Shown here: positions 8,948-17,334 of the stretch, piece by piece | Layout: the number at the start of each line of letters is the position of its first letter | Numbering within the stretch: the first letter of the stretch is position 1 | Notes under the pieces: generated by a model | What the model was told of the DNA's origin: nothing | The model's input: the letters and a program-made list of their open reading frames with translations, nothing else | Databases searched by the model: none | Source of the DNA: Ensifer sp. BR816 | GTDB taxonomy: Bacteria; Pseudomonadota; Alphaproteobacteria; Rhizobiales; Rhizobiaceae | Reading direction: 5' to 3' | NCBI RefSeq assembly: GCF_000378985.1 | Contig: NZ_KB905370.1 | Coordinates: 3,555,342-3,619,341 of the forward strand | DNA: 64,000 nt | Translations under genes and position numbers: made by a program

Positions 8948-9808
8948 CTATCGCTCAGCGCCAGCCGGCGGCTGCCTTGTGACGCGCTCGACTGATGGAG
9001 AGGTCGTATTGGTATCGGGATTGATGCCAAGCGGATCATAAGCCTCGTTGAACACACAGAGCACGTCCCCTCCCCGGCGCAGGATGAACTTGCGGCTGAT
9101 CGCATGGACACGAACGAGGTCTGCCTCGATCGTTTTTGGCACCAGGCTCTCCGTTCCGTCCGAGTTCTCTATGTAGATTGCAGGCATTTCCTGGTTGCCG
9201 GAGAAGGCGAAGGTCGTGATCTTGCCATTGTCGTAGACGGCATTTGGCTCGAGTGCAGTCGATCCCTGCGCCGAATATCGCCAGTTGCGGGGGCCATAGG
9301 CTTCATGCAGGGAGAATACCTGATCCGCCTCGCGCGCCGCTGCCGCTTGCGCCCGCGCAGCAGCGTCGAAGCGTCGGCGCCTCGTCTCGTCGGCGGGATA
9401 GCGGTACTTGACGTAGAAATAGGTGTTCTGACCTGCAGCGACCGAACCGTCGCGCACCGTGAGTTCCATCTGGTAACTGCGGGTCGAACCATCGCGGCGA
9501 GCCGTCACCACCGAGATGTTCGTCAACGGCTGGTTCTCGCGGGGTTTAAGGAAGAGGATGTTTCCGGCCGGCGCCACTTCCCACGCAATGCTATTGCCGA
9601 GCGCCACGTGCACGACCTCTTCGTCCTCAGCGAACTCGACCTGCACGGAGGAGCGCAGCGATCCGACGATCTTCGTGATGTCATAAGGCTGATAGTTGAT
9701 GAAGCGAACGCGATTGTCGTAGGGCGCGGCGCGCGGCGTCTCCAGTGCAAATGCGCTTGAGGAGAGGCCGGCGCTCATGATGACGACGGTGAACAGGCGG
9801 TGGTTCAA
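8948..9808 (-). CDS. virB9: VirB9 type IV secretion outer-membrane complex protein
   Basis: The best start is a TTG at 9808, whose bases overlap the virB8 stop codon (TTGA). From there the protein has 286 residues and begins with a complete signal peptide: basic NHR, hydrophobic LFTVVIMSAGLSSS, cleavage after AFA. The first ATG, ten codons later, would remove the basic end of the signal. The mature part shows VRFINYQPYDITKIVG, FAEDEEVVHVALGNS, FLKPRENQPLTNI and YFYVKYRYP, all typical of VirB9/CagX. It pairs with the VirB7-like lipoprotein and VirB10 in the outer core. Confidence 0.92.
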   Translation of the reverse strand: MNHRLFTVVIMSAGLSSSAFALETPRAAPYDNRVRFINYQPYDITKIVGSLRSSVQVEFAEDEEVVHVALGNSIAWEVAPAGNILFLKPRENQPLTNISVVTARRDGSTRSYQMELTVRDGSVAAGQNTYFYVKYRYPADETRRRRFDAAARAQAAAAREADQVFSLHEAYGPRNWRYSAQGSTALEPNAVYDNGKITTFAFSGNQEMPAIYIENSDGTESLVPKTIEADLVRVHAISRKFILRRGGDVLCVFNEAYDPLGINPDTNTTSPSVERVTRQPPAGAER

Positions 9809-10476
9809 TTGATCGCCTCCGGATCGGCCCTGTATTCGCTGACGACGAAGCCGAGCGGGTTCACCAGCCGGTCGGTCGCGGACATGGGGGCGTTGACGTA
9901 GGTGAAGGTAAGCGTGGCCACCCAATGGGTGGTCCGGACCTCCTCGCCGCGCACGACGGTTTTGGTGTAGCGGACCGAGGCAACCTGCGCGTTGATAAGT
10001 GCAATCGAAACGATATCGACCTTCGAGGTAGCGATGCGGCCGTAAATATTCTGCGGCGACTGAGGATTGCTGCCACGGTAGAGGGCGGCGAAGCGCGATT
10101 GCTCGGTTTCGGCCGACAGCAGTGTGACGATGCGGAAGTTTTCCTCCGCCTCGCTCCAGACATAGCCCTCGCGCGCCCGGACATATCTGGCGGCGAAATA
10201 TTTGGTCACCGCCTCGTCATAGGTGCCGGGCGCCGAGCCTAACGCCGACACCACGTCGACGATGCCTGTAGAATTGTCGACCCTGACGACGAAGGGTTCG
10301 ACCGTCTTCAGCGGCGTCAGCGCCAGGATGGCGACGGCCAAGGCGACGGCCAGGAGGCCAGCTACGGTGGCGACGGACCAGGCAATGCGGACCGAGCGTT
10401 CGGCCATGATCATCCGGTCCTGATCGAAGCGCCTTGCCTTTTCGAAGTAGCTCTTGAGGCTTTCTGCGGTAACCAT
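9805..10476 (-). CDS. virB8: VirB8 type IV secretion inner-membrane protein
   Basis: From the Met at 10476 (MVTAESLKSYFEKARR) the protein has 223 residues. It has one N-terminal transmembrane helix (about residues 33-53, VATVAGLLAVALAVAILAL) followed by the periplasmic NTF2-like VirB8 domain, with PFVVRVDNSTGIVDVV and a C-terminal VNPLGFVVSEYRADPE. VirB8 is an assembly factor at the inner membrane. Six more codons upstream are open but run into the spacer after the lipoprotein gene. The 3' end overlaps the TTG start of virB9 by four bases. Confidence 0.93.
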   Translation of the reverse strand: MVTAESLKSYFEKARRFDQDRMIMAERSVRIAWSVATVAGLLAVALAVAILALTPLKTVEPFVVRVDNSTGIVDVVSALGSAPGTYDEAVTKYFAARYVRAREGYVWSEAEENFRIVTLLSAETEQSRFAALYRGSNPQSPQNIYGRIATSKVDIVSIALINAQVASVRYTKTVVRGEEVRTTHWVATLTFTYVNAPMSATDRLVNPLGFVVSEYRADPEAIN

Positions 10477-10481
10477 GGCTG

Positions 10482-10763
10482 CTACCCCGCGCAACGACCG
10501 TAGGAGCCGGCAAGGCCGAAGGTCTGCAAGGCTGGAGGCGGATCCGTTGCCGGTCCTTCGGTAAAGGCTAATGCGATGGTCGCTGGCCCAGTTCGCGTCA
10601 GATCCGAATGGCTATGCTTCAGCGCGCCCTTCTCCTGCCACTGCCACATAGACCGGTTGAGCGGTCTTCGGGAATAGCCATCGCATGTGGGCGGAGAGTG
10701 GGAATGCGACGCACAGGCGCTTACGGCAGATGCTAGACATAGAAACAGCGCTACACGTGTCAT
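10482..10763 (-). CDS. virB7: VirB7-position lipoprotein
   Basis: The start at 10763 (MTRVALFLCLASAVSAC) is chosen because AGAAGG lies about nine bases upstream and it opens a lipoprotein signal whose lipobox ends VSAC at residue 17. The whole protein has 93 residues, longer than Agrobacterium VirB7 (55), with a second Cys pair (PPTCDGY near the start, GRCAG at the very end). The assignment rests on position between virB6 and virB8 and on the lipobox, not on strong sequence likeness. A role in stabilising VirB9 at the outer membrane is therefore an inference. Confidence 0.75.
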   Translation of the reverse strand: MTRVALFLCLASAVSACASHSHSPPTCDGYSRRPLNRSMWQWQEKGALKHSHSDLTRTGPATIALAFTEGPATDPPPALQTFGLAGSYGRCAG

Positions 10764-10788
10764 GCGGAATTGCCTTCTAATTGTTTTC

Positions 10789-11739
10789 TCAAGCCGTTGA
10801 CCTGGTCTTGCCGGAAGTGAGGGTAGCTCCAACCGCACGGATGGTGCGGCCGGCAACGCGCGTGGCGTGTAAGGTACCCCAGGCAAGCGTGCTCTCATGC
10901 GCCCTACGCGCCGTGCCATAGCCATAAGTTAGCGACGCACCGCCGGAGGCGAGTGCCGAAGCGATGCCCGGAAGTTGGTAGAAAACGTAGAAAGCGGCGA
11001 GGCAGATGGCGCAAAGTGCGATCGGCCGCATCAACAAGTCGCTATAGCCTTCGACCTCGGCGAAGGTTGAGTCGATGCAGGTGATCAGCAGCGAACCGAT
11101 TGCGACCACCAGCACCTGCAGGATGACGAAGTTGACGAGTTGACCGATCCAGGCCTCGGTGAAGCGCCGGGTGGACTGGAACATGGCAAGTGCAATGAAT
11201 ACCGGCCCGATTGCGAGCACGATGGCGAGCGCCAGCCTGGCATAGAGCGACACGACGAAGCCGACGGCGGCAACGACAAAACTCGCGCAGAGGACGAGCG
11301 TGCCGCTGATGCTTGTGACCATGTCAACCGGCCAGGTGGCTCTGTTCCATATCTCCCTTGCACTCTCCTGGCCCTTGTCGAGGAGGCTGTCGAAGGCCGA
11401 AGCGCTCGGTGCCCTGCCGGAGTTCAATGCCTGAGAGATTTCCTTCGGAAGCGTCTCGAAGAAGACATCACCGACATAGGTCTGATAGTTGCCGGCGTTC
11501 TTCACCAGCATCAGGATGATCGCCAGCTTCATCGCGCGGAACGCGAAGTCCATGATCGGCTCCTGCACCGACCCGCGGATGACCAGGAAGCCGTAAAGCA
11601 CGACGTGTAAGGTCAGTGCTGCGGTCAAAGGGCCGGCGACCCAACTGGCGATGTTGGAGGTGCCCGAGGAAATGAAGTTCTCCAGGGGCGCCTTGAACTG
11701 CCCGTCGACAAAGGCAAAGACCTGATACATGCGCGTCAC
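10789..11739 (-). CDS. virB6: VirB6 polytopic type IV secretion channel protein
   Basis: The protein has 316 residues with at least five hydrophobic helices (for example around residues 37-56, 71-82, 135-160, 170-195 and 245-262). It matches the TrbL/VirB6 family: ASWVAGPLTAALTLHVVLYG, FRAMKLAIILMLVKN, and a C-terminal soluble tail rich in Arg and Thr. VirB6 lines the inner-membrane passage for the substrate. Its start codon overlaps the eexN stop by four bases, so the two are translationally coupled. Confidence 0.92.
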   Translation of the reverse strand: MTRMYQVFAFVDGQFKAPLENFISSGTSNIASWVAGPLTAALTLHVVLYGFLVIRGSVQEPIMDFAFRAMKLAIILMLVKNAGNYQTYVGDVFFETLPKEISQALNSGRAPSASAFDSLLDKGQESAREIWNRATWPVDMVTSISGTLVLCASFVVAAVGFVVSLYARLALAIVLAIGPVFIALAMFQSTRRFTEAWIGQLVNFVILQVLVVAIGSLLITCIDSTFAEVEGYSDLLMRPIALCAICLAAFYVFYQLPGIASALASGGASLTYGYGTARRAHESTLAWGTLHATRVAGRTIRAVGATLTSGKTRSTA

Positions 11740-11969
11740 CCTCCGAGTGCCTGTCCCATACGTTCAAGACGAGCCTTAAAGTCTGCGGCTGCTGCGTTCT
11801 GGCAGTTCGGAGTGTTGCCGAGCTCGCCCGGATTGTTTCGGCACTTGGCGATTACCTCGGCAAGGAGGGACTTGTTCGCCAGGAATTCATCGACAGTATA
11901 GGCCCGCTCGGGCTCGTTGGAGCAGGCGGCGAGTGCGGTGATGAGCATGAAGAGCGCGAGAACCTTCAT
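11736..11969 (-). CDS. eexN: EexN-like entry-exclusion lipoprotein
   Basis: A 77-residue protein begins MKVLALFMLITALAAC, a lipoprotein signal with the lipobox ALAAC at residues 12-16. The mature part has YTVDEFLANKSLLAEVIAKC followed by NPGELGNTPNCQNA, the conserved core of the EexN family. EexN-type proteins sit in recipient cells and block redundant mating through the same transfer system. It lies between virB5 and virB6 with four-base overlaps on both sides. Its presence argues that this VirB system moves DNA between cells rather than only effectors into hosts. Confidence 0.88.
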   Translation of the reverse strand: MKVLALFMLITALAACSNEPERAYTVDEFLANKSLLAEVIAKCRNNPGELGNTPNCQNAAAADFKARLERMGQALGG

Positions 11970-12661
11970 TGCAAGGCCGCTCCCATCGCGTCCATGCGCT
12001 TGCGCCAGTCCTCGGCCCTGCGCTGCTCGTCGACCTGTACTTGAGCCTCCTGGATCATGCGCAGCGCCTGCATGCGAAGCACATCGTTCTGGAGAAATGC
12101 CGTTTCGGCCTGTAGCCGCGCCTGCAGGTCGGCGATGTCCTTGGCGTCGCCTGCCGCGGAGATCTGCTGACGCAACTGGTCAATGCCGTCGATCCGTTTG
12201 GTCGCTGCGTCATAGATTTGCTGGCCGAGGCTCATCTGGCCGGCGTTGCGATTCTGCAGACGGGAAAGCTCCTCGGCATAGAAATCATCGGCGCTCGTCC
12301 GGTAGATTGAATTGTTATCCAGGAACCGCGACGAAGAATCGCCGAAGACCCCTCCTCCGGATCCGTTGAGAACACTGGCGACAGCTTGGAAGTCGTGCGG
12401 TAGAGCCCGGCGGACCGATGAGTCGTTCAGCACGCTCGCTATATCTGCCATATTGGTGAGCTTGTTGAGCGAACCGTAAAGCTGCTCAGCCTGCTGAAGC
12501 TGCTGGTTCAAGGTGTCGAGCTGAGATTTGAGTTGGGCGATGCTCTCGATGTGCTTGGCGATCGCGGTCTGGTCGATCACCGGAATCCCCTGCGCTGTTG
12601 CCAGACCGGATGACAGGAGAAGAGCGGCGACCGCCGCATGGAGCGTGTTACGTGTAGCCAT
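11966..12661 (-). CDS. virB5: VirB5 minor pilin, P-type
   Basis: The protein has 231 residues and starts with a signal peptide (MATRNTLHAAVAALLLSSG, cleavage near ATAQG). The mature protein is mostly helical with a long heptad-like stretch, IAQLKSQLDTLNQQLQQAEQ, then LTNMADIASVLND and a C-terminal DEQRRAEDWRKRM. This is the usual VirB5/TraC layout for the pilus-tip adhesin-like subunit. It overlaps virB4 by one base and eexN by four. Confidence 0.9.
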   Translation of the reverse strand: MATRNTLHAAVAALLLSSGLATAQGIPVIDQTAIAKHIESIAQLKSQLDTLNQQLQQAEQLYGSLNKLTNMADIASVLNDSSVRRALPHDFQAVASVLNGSGGGVFGDSSSRFLDNNSIYRTSADDFYAEELSRLQNRNAGQMSLGQQIYDAATKRIDGIDQLRQQISAAGDAKDIADLQARLQAETAFLQNDVLRMQALRMIQEAQVQVDEQRRAEDWRKRMDAMGAALQ

Positions 12662-15048
12662 CAGCTTGCACTCCTTCTTTGCTGAAAGATCGGTAGCCAG
12701 ACTTCGGGCCGGTCGCCGGCTTCATGGCGGATTGCGTCGGCGAGTTCGACATTTGCCGTTCGACCGGACAGGATTGCCAGTTCGTCGTCGAAACCAGTGA
12801 GATCGAGTTCGGCGACGACGCTGTTGTGGCCCTGCTTGACGATGAAACGGCGGCTCTCGTTGGAAAGCTCGCGAGCGAGAAGCGTGAATTCCCGCTCGGT
12901 GAGCTTGAAACCGTCGACATAGTCGCTTCGGTTGCCACGCGGGTTCGGTAGAAATACCTGGGTCGGGCACTGCTCGATGATCGTATGAGCAATCGGCGAG
13001 GCGATCGCGTCGCGCGGGCTCTGTGTGGCAAACAGCATCAGTCCGTTCTGTTTGCGGATCGTCTTGAGCTTGTTCTGGGCGAGATCCCGGAAGCCCTCAT
13101 CGGCGAGCGCCTTCCAGAATTCGTCGATGACGATGATGATTCGGCGCCCGTCGATCAACTGCTCGACGCGATAGAAGAGATAGGCCATCAGGGGTGTGCG
13201 GATTTCCTCATTGTCGAGAAAATCGGTCATGTCGTAGCCGAGGAACTTAGCGCCGATGCCGATGTCATCGAAAGGATTGTCGAAGACCCAGCCGAGCGGC
13301 CCTCCCCTCTCCCATCGGCGCAGCCTGGCGGCGATCCCTTCCGGATCGGTGTTGTTGAGGAAGGTCCGCAGCGCCCCGATTGTACGGTGCTCAACCGGCA
13401 GGTCGGCTAATCCGTCGATAGCAGCCGCAATGTCACGCAATTCACCGACGGATAAATCACCTCTTGCGGGGCCGGCCAGCTTGCCGACCCAATGCGCCAG
13501 GAACATCTTGTTCTGCGGTGTCAGCTCGAGCGCCTTCAACGGCGCGCATCGGGTTGGCGCACCGTTCTTCAGCGGCAGATAGGTGCCGCCGGCAGCCCGT
13601 ACGAAAAGATCGGCGCCTCGATCCTTGTCGAAGAGCACCATATGCGGATCGTGCTTGTCGAGCTGCGAAAGCATGAAATTCAAAAGCACGGTTTTGCCAG
13701 CGCCGGAGGGGCCGCAGACGAAGGTGTTGCCGAGATCGCCGTAGTGGAAGTTGAAATAGTACGGCGAACCGGACGCGGTTTTCAGCATGGCAACGGCCGG
13801 TCCCCATTCGTTGCCGTCTTTCTTCCCGATCGGATAGGAATGGAAGGGCGAAAGTGCTGCGAAATTCCGTGAGGTGATCGCCCCGGACCGGGCGCGGTAA
13901 CGAAAATTGCCCGGCAGTTGCGCCCACCAGGCCGCTTCAAGCCCCAAATCCTCGCGCGCCACCACGGCTCCACCATTGGTCAGATACGAGCGGGCCTTGG
14001 CCAGATTGTCGGTAAGCTCCTTGATGCAAGGAGCAAAGACCGAAAGCGTCAGATGATGCTCGCCGAGCACGAACCGATTGGATTCGAGATCGTCCATCGC
14101 CGTGTCGAGCTCCTCGACTTGCGAGGCCGCCTTGTCGCCGGCGCCGACCATCTGGTTCTGCTTGCGCCCGAGGATGGTGCGGGCATCAGCCTTCGCGATG
14201 AAGGCAAAGGATTGCGTCAGGATGAGCTCGAAGGGAGCGGTGAGCACGCCGTCAAGCATACCGGTCCGGGTCTTTGCCGGATATTCCTTGAAGCCGAACA
14301 TGCCGGCATAGCGGCTTTCGGCCTCATGGCGAATCTCCACGGTTTCGCGTCCGAAGATCAAGCGATCCGAGTAGATCGCGGAAGATATGCGTCCTTGTGT
14401 CAGTGGAACCGGCTCACGGCGGCCACCGACGATCTGATGCAGAACCTCGCTCGGCTCGGAAAACACAAGACCGTCGCGCTCATAGAGCGACAGCACGCGT
14501 GGCCGAAAGCGCTGGAGGCCAACCGTCACGTCGACGAGCTTGTCGCTGAGAAGTTTGAGCGCCTCCTCGTCCAGTTCGATATCGGCGTGGCGCGCTTTGC
14601 TCAGCCGAGAAATGAGGCTGGTAATCTTTTCCGCAGGGTCTCGGTTCGGGCTCCAGAGAAGCGTCAGATAAAGATCGTTGCGAAACAGATCTTCGCGCAT
14701 CATGCGGTCACGATATTTGCCATTGAGCGCTTTCGAAAAGGCGCTCACGAACACCCCTTCGGGGTATTCGTTGTCGCGGCGGCGGATGATGTGCGCCCAA
14801 ATCGCCAGACGCTCGTCGGCGACATTGCGGTAAAGCGTGTTGAGATCGCGATGCAGGCCGTTGAGGTCCAGCACGTCGGCAGTCTCGAACGAGACGCCTT
14901 CCAGTGCCACCATGACCATCAGGACCTGAGAATCGAGCGCTATCGTCGCGTCATCGAGATGGCGGACGTAAGGGATGAAGGTTTCCGGCTGCAGCTCACG
15001 GGCCTTGATGGCGGCAAGGTTAGGCAAGGCCGATATCCCTTTCGTCAT
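12661..15048 (-). CDS. virB4: VirB4 type IV secretion ATPase
   Basis: The protein has 795 residues, the normal VirB4 size. The C-terminal half contains Walker A CGPSGAGKTVLLNF (about residue 448), Walker B RRIIIVIDEFWKAL (about 640) and the following FATQSPRDA, characteristic of CagE/TrbE/VirB4. The N-terminal half (residues 1-400) is the membrane-associated domain. VirB4 energises pilus biogenesis with VirB11. It overlaps virB3 upstream by 29 bases, which suggests coupled translation. Confidence 0.95.
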   Translation of the reverse strand: MTKGISALPNLAAIKARELQPETFIPYVRHLDDATIALDSQVLMVMVALEGVSFETADVLDLNGLHRDLNTLYRNVADERLAIWAHIIRRRDNEYPEGVFVSAFSKALNGKYRDRMMREDLFRNDLYLTLLWSPNRDPAEKITSLISRLSKARHADIELDEEALKLLSDKLVDVTVGLQRFRPRVLSLYERDGLVFSEPSEVLHQIVGGRREPVPLTQGRISSAIYSDRLIFGRETVEIRHEAESRYAGMFGFKEYPAKTRTGMLDGVLTAPFELILTQSFAFIAKADARTILGRKQNQMVGAGDKAASQVEELDTAMDDLESNRFVLGEHHLTLSVFAPCIKELTDNLAKARSYLTNGGAVVAREDLGLEAAWWAQLPGNFRYRARSGAITSRNFAALSPFHSYPIGKKDGNEWGPAVAMLKTASGSPYYFNFHYGDLGNTFVCGPSGAGKTVLLNFMLSQLDKHDPHMVLFDKDRGADLFVRAAGGTYLPLKNGAPTRCAPLKALELTPQNKMFLAHWVGKLAGPARGDLSVGELRDIAAAIDGLADLPVEHRTIGALRTFLNNTDPEGIAARLRRWERGGPLGWVFDNPFDDIGIGAKFLGYDMTDFLDNEEIRTPLMAYLFYRVEQLIDGRRIIIVIDEFWKALADEGFRDLAQNKLKTIRKQNGLMLFATQSPRDAIASPIAHTIIEQCPTQVFLPNPRGNRSDYVDGFKLTEREFTLLARELSNESRRFIVKQGHNSVVAELDLTGFDDELAILSGRTANVELADAIRHEAGDRPEVWLPIFQQRRSAS

Positions 15049-15358
15049 AACGCCGGCCGAGCTTCAGAGGCGTCAGCGACGTGCCGCCCCAATGGGCGCC
15101 GTTACGGGAGCGGCCGCGCGTCTCGATCGAGCCGATCAGAATGCGGAACATATTGTGGTCCTGCTTCACGAGGGTTCGGAAGAAGAGGTGAAGGACGACG
15201 CCAAAAAGCGCATAGCCCACCGACCCGGCGATGACGTAGAGGATCGTCGTCAGCATGAGGTTGACGCCCATCGCCTCCATCGTGACGCCGGCAACCATCG
15301 CGGGACGGGTGCAAGCGAGGAACAGTGTGTCCTCCTCAAGAGTGATTTCTGCGGGCAT
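15020..15358 (-). CDS. virB3: VirB3 type IV secretion inner-membrane protein
   Basis: From the Met at 15358 (MPAEITLEEDTLFLACTRPA) the protein has 112 residues, typical for VirB3. Two hydrophobic helices lie in the middle (MEAMGVNLMLTTILYVIAGS, then ALFGVVLHLFF), followed by MFRILIGSIETRGRSRNG. The earlier in-frame Met would reach back into virB2. VirB3 helps place the pilin and works with VirB4, whose gene overlaps its end. Confidence 0.92.
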   Translation of the reverse strand: MPAEITLEEDTLFLACTRPAMVAGVTMEAMGVNLMLTTILYVIAGSVGYALFGVVLHLFFRTLVKQDHNMFRILIGSIETRGRSRNGAHWGGTSLTPLKLGRRYDERDIGLA

Positions 15359-15362
15359 GACA

Positions 15363-15665
15363 TCAAGCCCCCGAAATCGTGCTGACAATCTCGGAGGCAC
15401 CAAAGATGATGCCGATGCCGAGGACCACATAGGCCGCCTTCCGCAAATCGAGATATCCGAACATCCAGGCGATGCCGACTATTATGACGGCAATGGTCGC
15501 GAGCAGTTTTGCGACATTGCCGGTCAGCATATCGACGATGTTTTGAAGCACGCTTTCAATGCCGCCCGTTGCCTGGGCGAAGGCTGGTTCGACCATGACG
15601 ATCGAAACGATAACCGCTGTCGATGCGACGGTGAGAACAGAACGGACGGTGGCAACAAAAGTCAT
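15363..15665 (-). CDS. virB2: VirB2 major pilin
   Basis: The protein has 100 residues. A long signal peptide (MTFVATVRSVLTVASTAVIV..., cleavage after AFA near residue 29) precedes a short mature pilin with two hydrophobic helices (LLATIAVIIVGIAWMFGYL and AAYVVLGIGIIFGASEIV) separated by a basic loop (DLRKA). That is the VirB2/TrbC layout. It overlaps the virB1 end by four bases and is followed four bases later by virB3. Confidence 0.93.
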   Translation of the reverse strand: MTFVATVRSVLTVASTAVIVSIVMVEPAFAQATGGIESVLQNIVDMLTGNVAKLLATIAVIIVGIAWMFGYLDLRKAAYVVLGIGIIFGASEIVSTISGA

Positions 15666-16324
15666 TCGGATCGCTCCTTTTGGTCGTCACGGAAAACAAA
15701 GACAGAGGTCGCCCGCCCGGTGGCGAAGACGTCCCAGGGTGGCGGGGTTGCGACCTGCTCTTCAAAGGGGGCAGCATCATTTTCACGAGCGGCCGATACA
15801 TCCGAGCGAGCATCATCACCCACGGCTCCTGATCCTATAGCCAGCGACGTCAGCCTCTTTGAAAGCCGCCTCGCCTCGCGCATGGCCTGTTCGTCGTATT
15901 GCGCAAGCGCGCCGAGGGACGCATCGCCTCGCCCATAAAAAGATTGCAGCATGAAGCGGTCGGCGGTCTCAGATCTCTTTCCCGCACGAAGAGCCACCTG
16001 GTAGTACCCGTTCAGCAATGTCGCGGTTGCCTGGAGATTCAGGCATGGTTCAAAGGCATCGGCGAGGGCGAGATTGAGCGTCGGAAAGTCGTCGGGTCGT
16101 ATCCCTCCCAGGCCGAGTTGAATGTCTTGGCGATCGGCAAGAAGCCCCGATGCGACCTCGATCGCTTCGGCCTTGGATCCGGGCTGCCTGGCAAGCGGCG
16201 CCCCGCTATTGATGCGAATTGCGAAGGGGTGAAATCCGCTTTCCAGGCTCACGATCGCTGCGAGCGTCTCGACCGCAATGTCCGGAGCACACATGTGCGC
16301 GAGGTCGACGAAGTCAGCGGCCAT
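15662..16324 (-). CDS. virB1: VirB1 lytic transglycosylase
   Basis: From the Met at 16324 (MAADFVDLAHMCAPDIAVET) the protein has 220 residues. The catalytic Glu lies in IVSLESGFHPFAIRIN (Glu about residue 28), the SLT-fold motif that cuts peptidoglycan to admit the secretion apparatus. NLQATATLLNGYYQ is the second conserved block. No N-terminal signal peptide is visible from this start; the family is usually exported, so export may be indirect or the true N-terminus may differ. The C-terminal 60 residues are low-complexity. It overlaps the preceding exported protein gene by one base. Confidence 0.88.
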   Translation of the reverse strand: MAADFVDLAHMCAPDIAVETLAAIVSLESGFHPFAIRINSGAPLARQPGSKAEAIEVASGLLADRQDIQLGLGGIRPDDFPTLNLALADAFEPCLNLQATATLLNGYYQVALRAGKRSETADRFMLQSFYGRGDASLGALAQYDEQAMREARRLSKRLTSLAIGSGAVGDDARSDVSAARENDAAPFEEQVATPPPWDVFATGRATSVFVFRDDQKERSE

Positions 16325-16833
16325 CAGTACCACACCCTCTGACTGCCAATCCCGTCGATGGTCACGTCGACGTAGTGGGGCTGGGGGCGGACGTGGGGCC
16401 GTCTGACCACGTAACGCCGGCAATGTCGTTCGTGGCCGCCCGGGTAGCGAAATGAAGGCGTATCGTCAGCTTGATCGTAGCATTCGCTCATCGGGACGGT
16501 TTGAGGTGTCGTCGAGACGCAGCTTGCTGCCTGTCCACGATCACTCGTGCGCGTGGTAAGCCTGAAGCCCTCATCGCAGTAGTACGGTTCAAAGCGCGGC
16601 CGCGAAGCCCGCAAACCGACGCTGCCGCAGGTCGGGAACCCGTCTCCCCTGCCAAGTGCTCGCCAAAGCCTTTGGATAGGCGGCCGGCATGCCGCGTACT
16701 GCATTGGACCACCAGGATTCGAAAGGCATAGAATGACCTGGCATCCCCAATCTTCAGCGCGAGCGTTACTCGCTGGAATGAGGTATGATACAGGGACGCT
16801 GATTAGAGCCAGAACGGAGAGAAGATTTCTCAT
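16324..16833 (-). CDS. exported cysteine-rich protein at the head of the virB operon
   Basis: A 169-residue protein opens with a signal peptide (MRNLLSVLALISVPVSYLIP, cleavage near NARAED). The mature part has eight cysteines, beginning EDWGCQVILCLSNPGGP and then AACRPPIQRLW, DGFPTCG, PYYCDEGF and HCRRYV, a pattern that suggests disulfide bonds in the periplasm. The same N-terminal motif is seen beside virB1 in other rhizobial type IV clusters as far as I recall; function unknown. The gene is the first of the minus-strand operon and overlaps virB1 by one base. Confidence 0.75.
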   Translation of the reverse strand: MRNLLSVLALISVPVSYLIPASNARAEDWGCQVILCLSNPGGPMQYAACRPPIQRLWRALGRGDGFPTCGSVGLRASRPRFEPYYCDEGFRLTTRTSDRGQAASCVSTTPQTVPMSECYDQADDTPSFRYPGGHERHCRRYVVRRPHVRPQPHYVDVTIDGIGSQRVWY

Positions 16834-16929
16834 GAACAGGAGCCTTCGCGATCACGGCACAGGGCGATGTCCCTGCCATCGCACTTGCCACACACTCAAT
16901 ATACTGACCTATACAATGCAGTTTAAGCA
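16834..16929. promoter_or_regulatory. divergent promoter region between the virB operon and the MarR-like gene
   Basis: These 96 bases separate the two divergent units and must hold both promoters. An AT-rich stretch with TATACA near 16911-16916 could be a -10 for the regulator gene. No clear inverted repeat was found, so an operator for the MarR-like protein is inferred from geometry only. Confidence 0.35.
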
Positions 16930-17334
16930 ATGACAAGAGCACTCGACGTTCAGTGGCACAGCCTTGCCTTTTCGGGCTTCATCTTCCGTGAAATCTTCGA
17001 TCATCCGTTGGAAGACGAGACACCCCAGTCGCGTTTGAAGCAGATCGGCATGATGAGCGTGCTCTACATTATGCACCAGGGCCATCAACGCCTAACCCTT
17101 TCAAATATCATCGAAAATACAGGCCTCACGCGTACAGGCGTCACGGAAACGATAGATCCTCTCGTGCGACGCGGGCTGTTGACCGAGCGGTTTGTCAAGA
17201 ACTCGATGGGACGCGGCAAAGCGCGACAGTTCGAGATCGCCAGCGAAATCCTGGAGAAGCTTCGCAGTCTGGAGGGAGGCAAAAACCTCGAATCAACCGC
17301 GCCGCCGGCGAATCAAAGTGCATCGAAATCTTGA
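16930..17334 (+). CDS. MarR-like winged-helix regulator
   Basis: The protein has 134 residues with a winged-helix core: LTLSNIIENTGLTRTGVTET (recognition helix, about residues 55-75), LVRRGLLTERFVKN and a short wing MGRGKARQFEI. The likely target is the 96-base divergent region shared with the virB operon, which would make it the local regulator of secretion genes; that is inferred from position. ATG is preceded by TTTAAGCA, a weak ribosome site. Confidence 0.75.
   Translation: MTRALDVQWHSLAFSGFIFREIFDHPLEDETPQSRLKQIGMMSVLYIMHQGHQRLTLSNIIENTGLTRTGVTETIDPLVRRGLLTERFVKNSMGRGKARQFEIASEILEKLRSLEGGKNLESTAPPANQSASKS

Noticed and set aside
13918..15234. Plus-strand frame of 438 codons opposite virB4
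   Set aside because: Antisense to virB4, no ribosome site and composition typical of shadow frames.
15662..16423. Longer virB1 start at 16423 with an Arg/Pro-rich N-terminus
   Set aside because: The extra 33 codons overlap the preceding exported protein gene and are not protein-like; the ATG at 16324 overlaps its stop by one base like other junctions in the operon.
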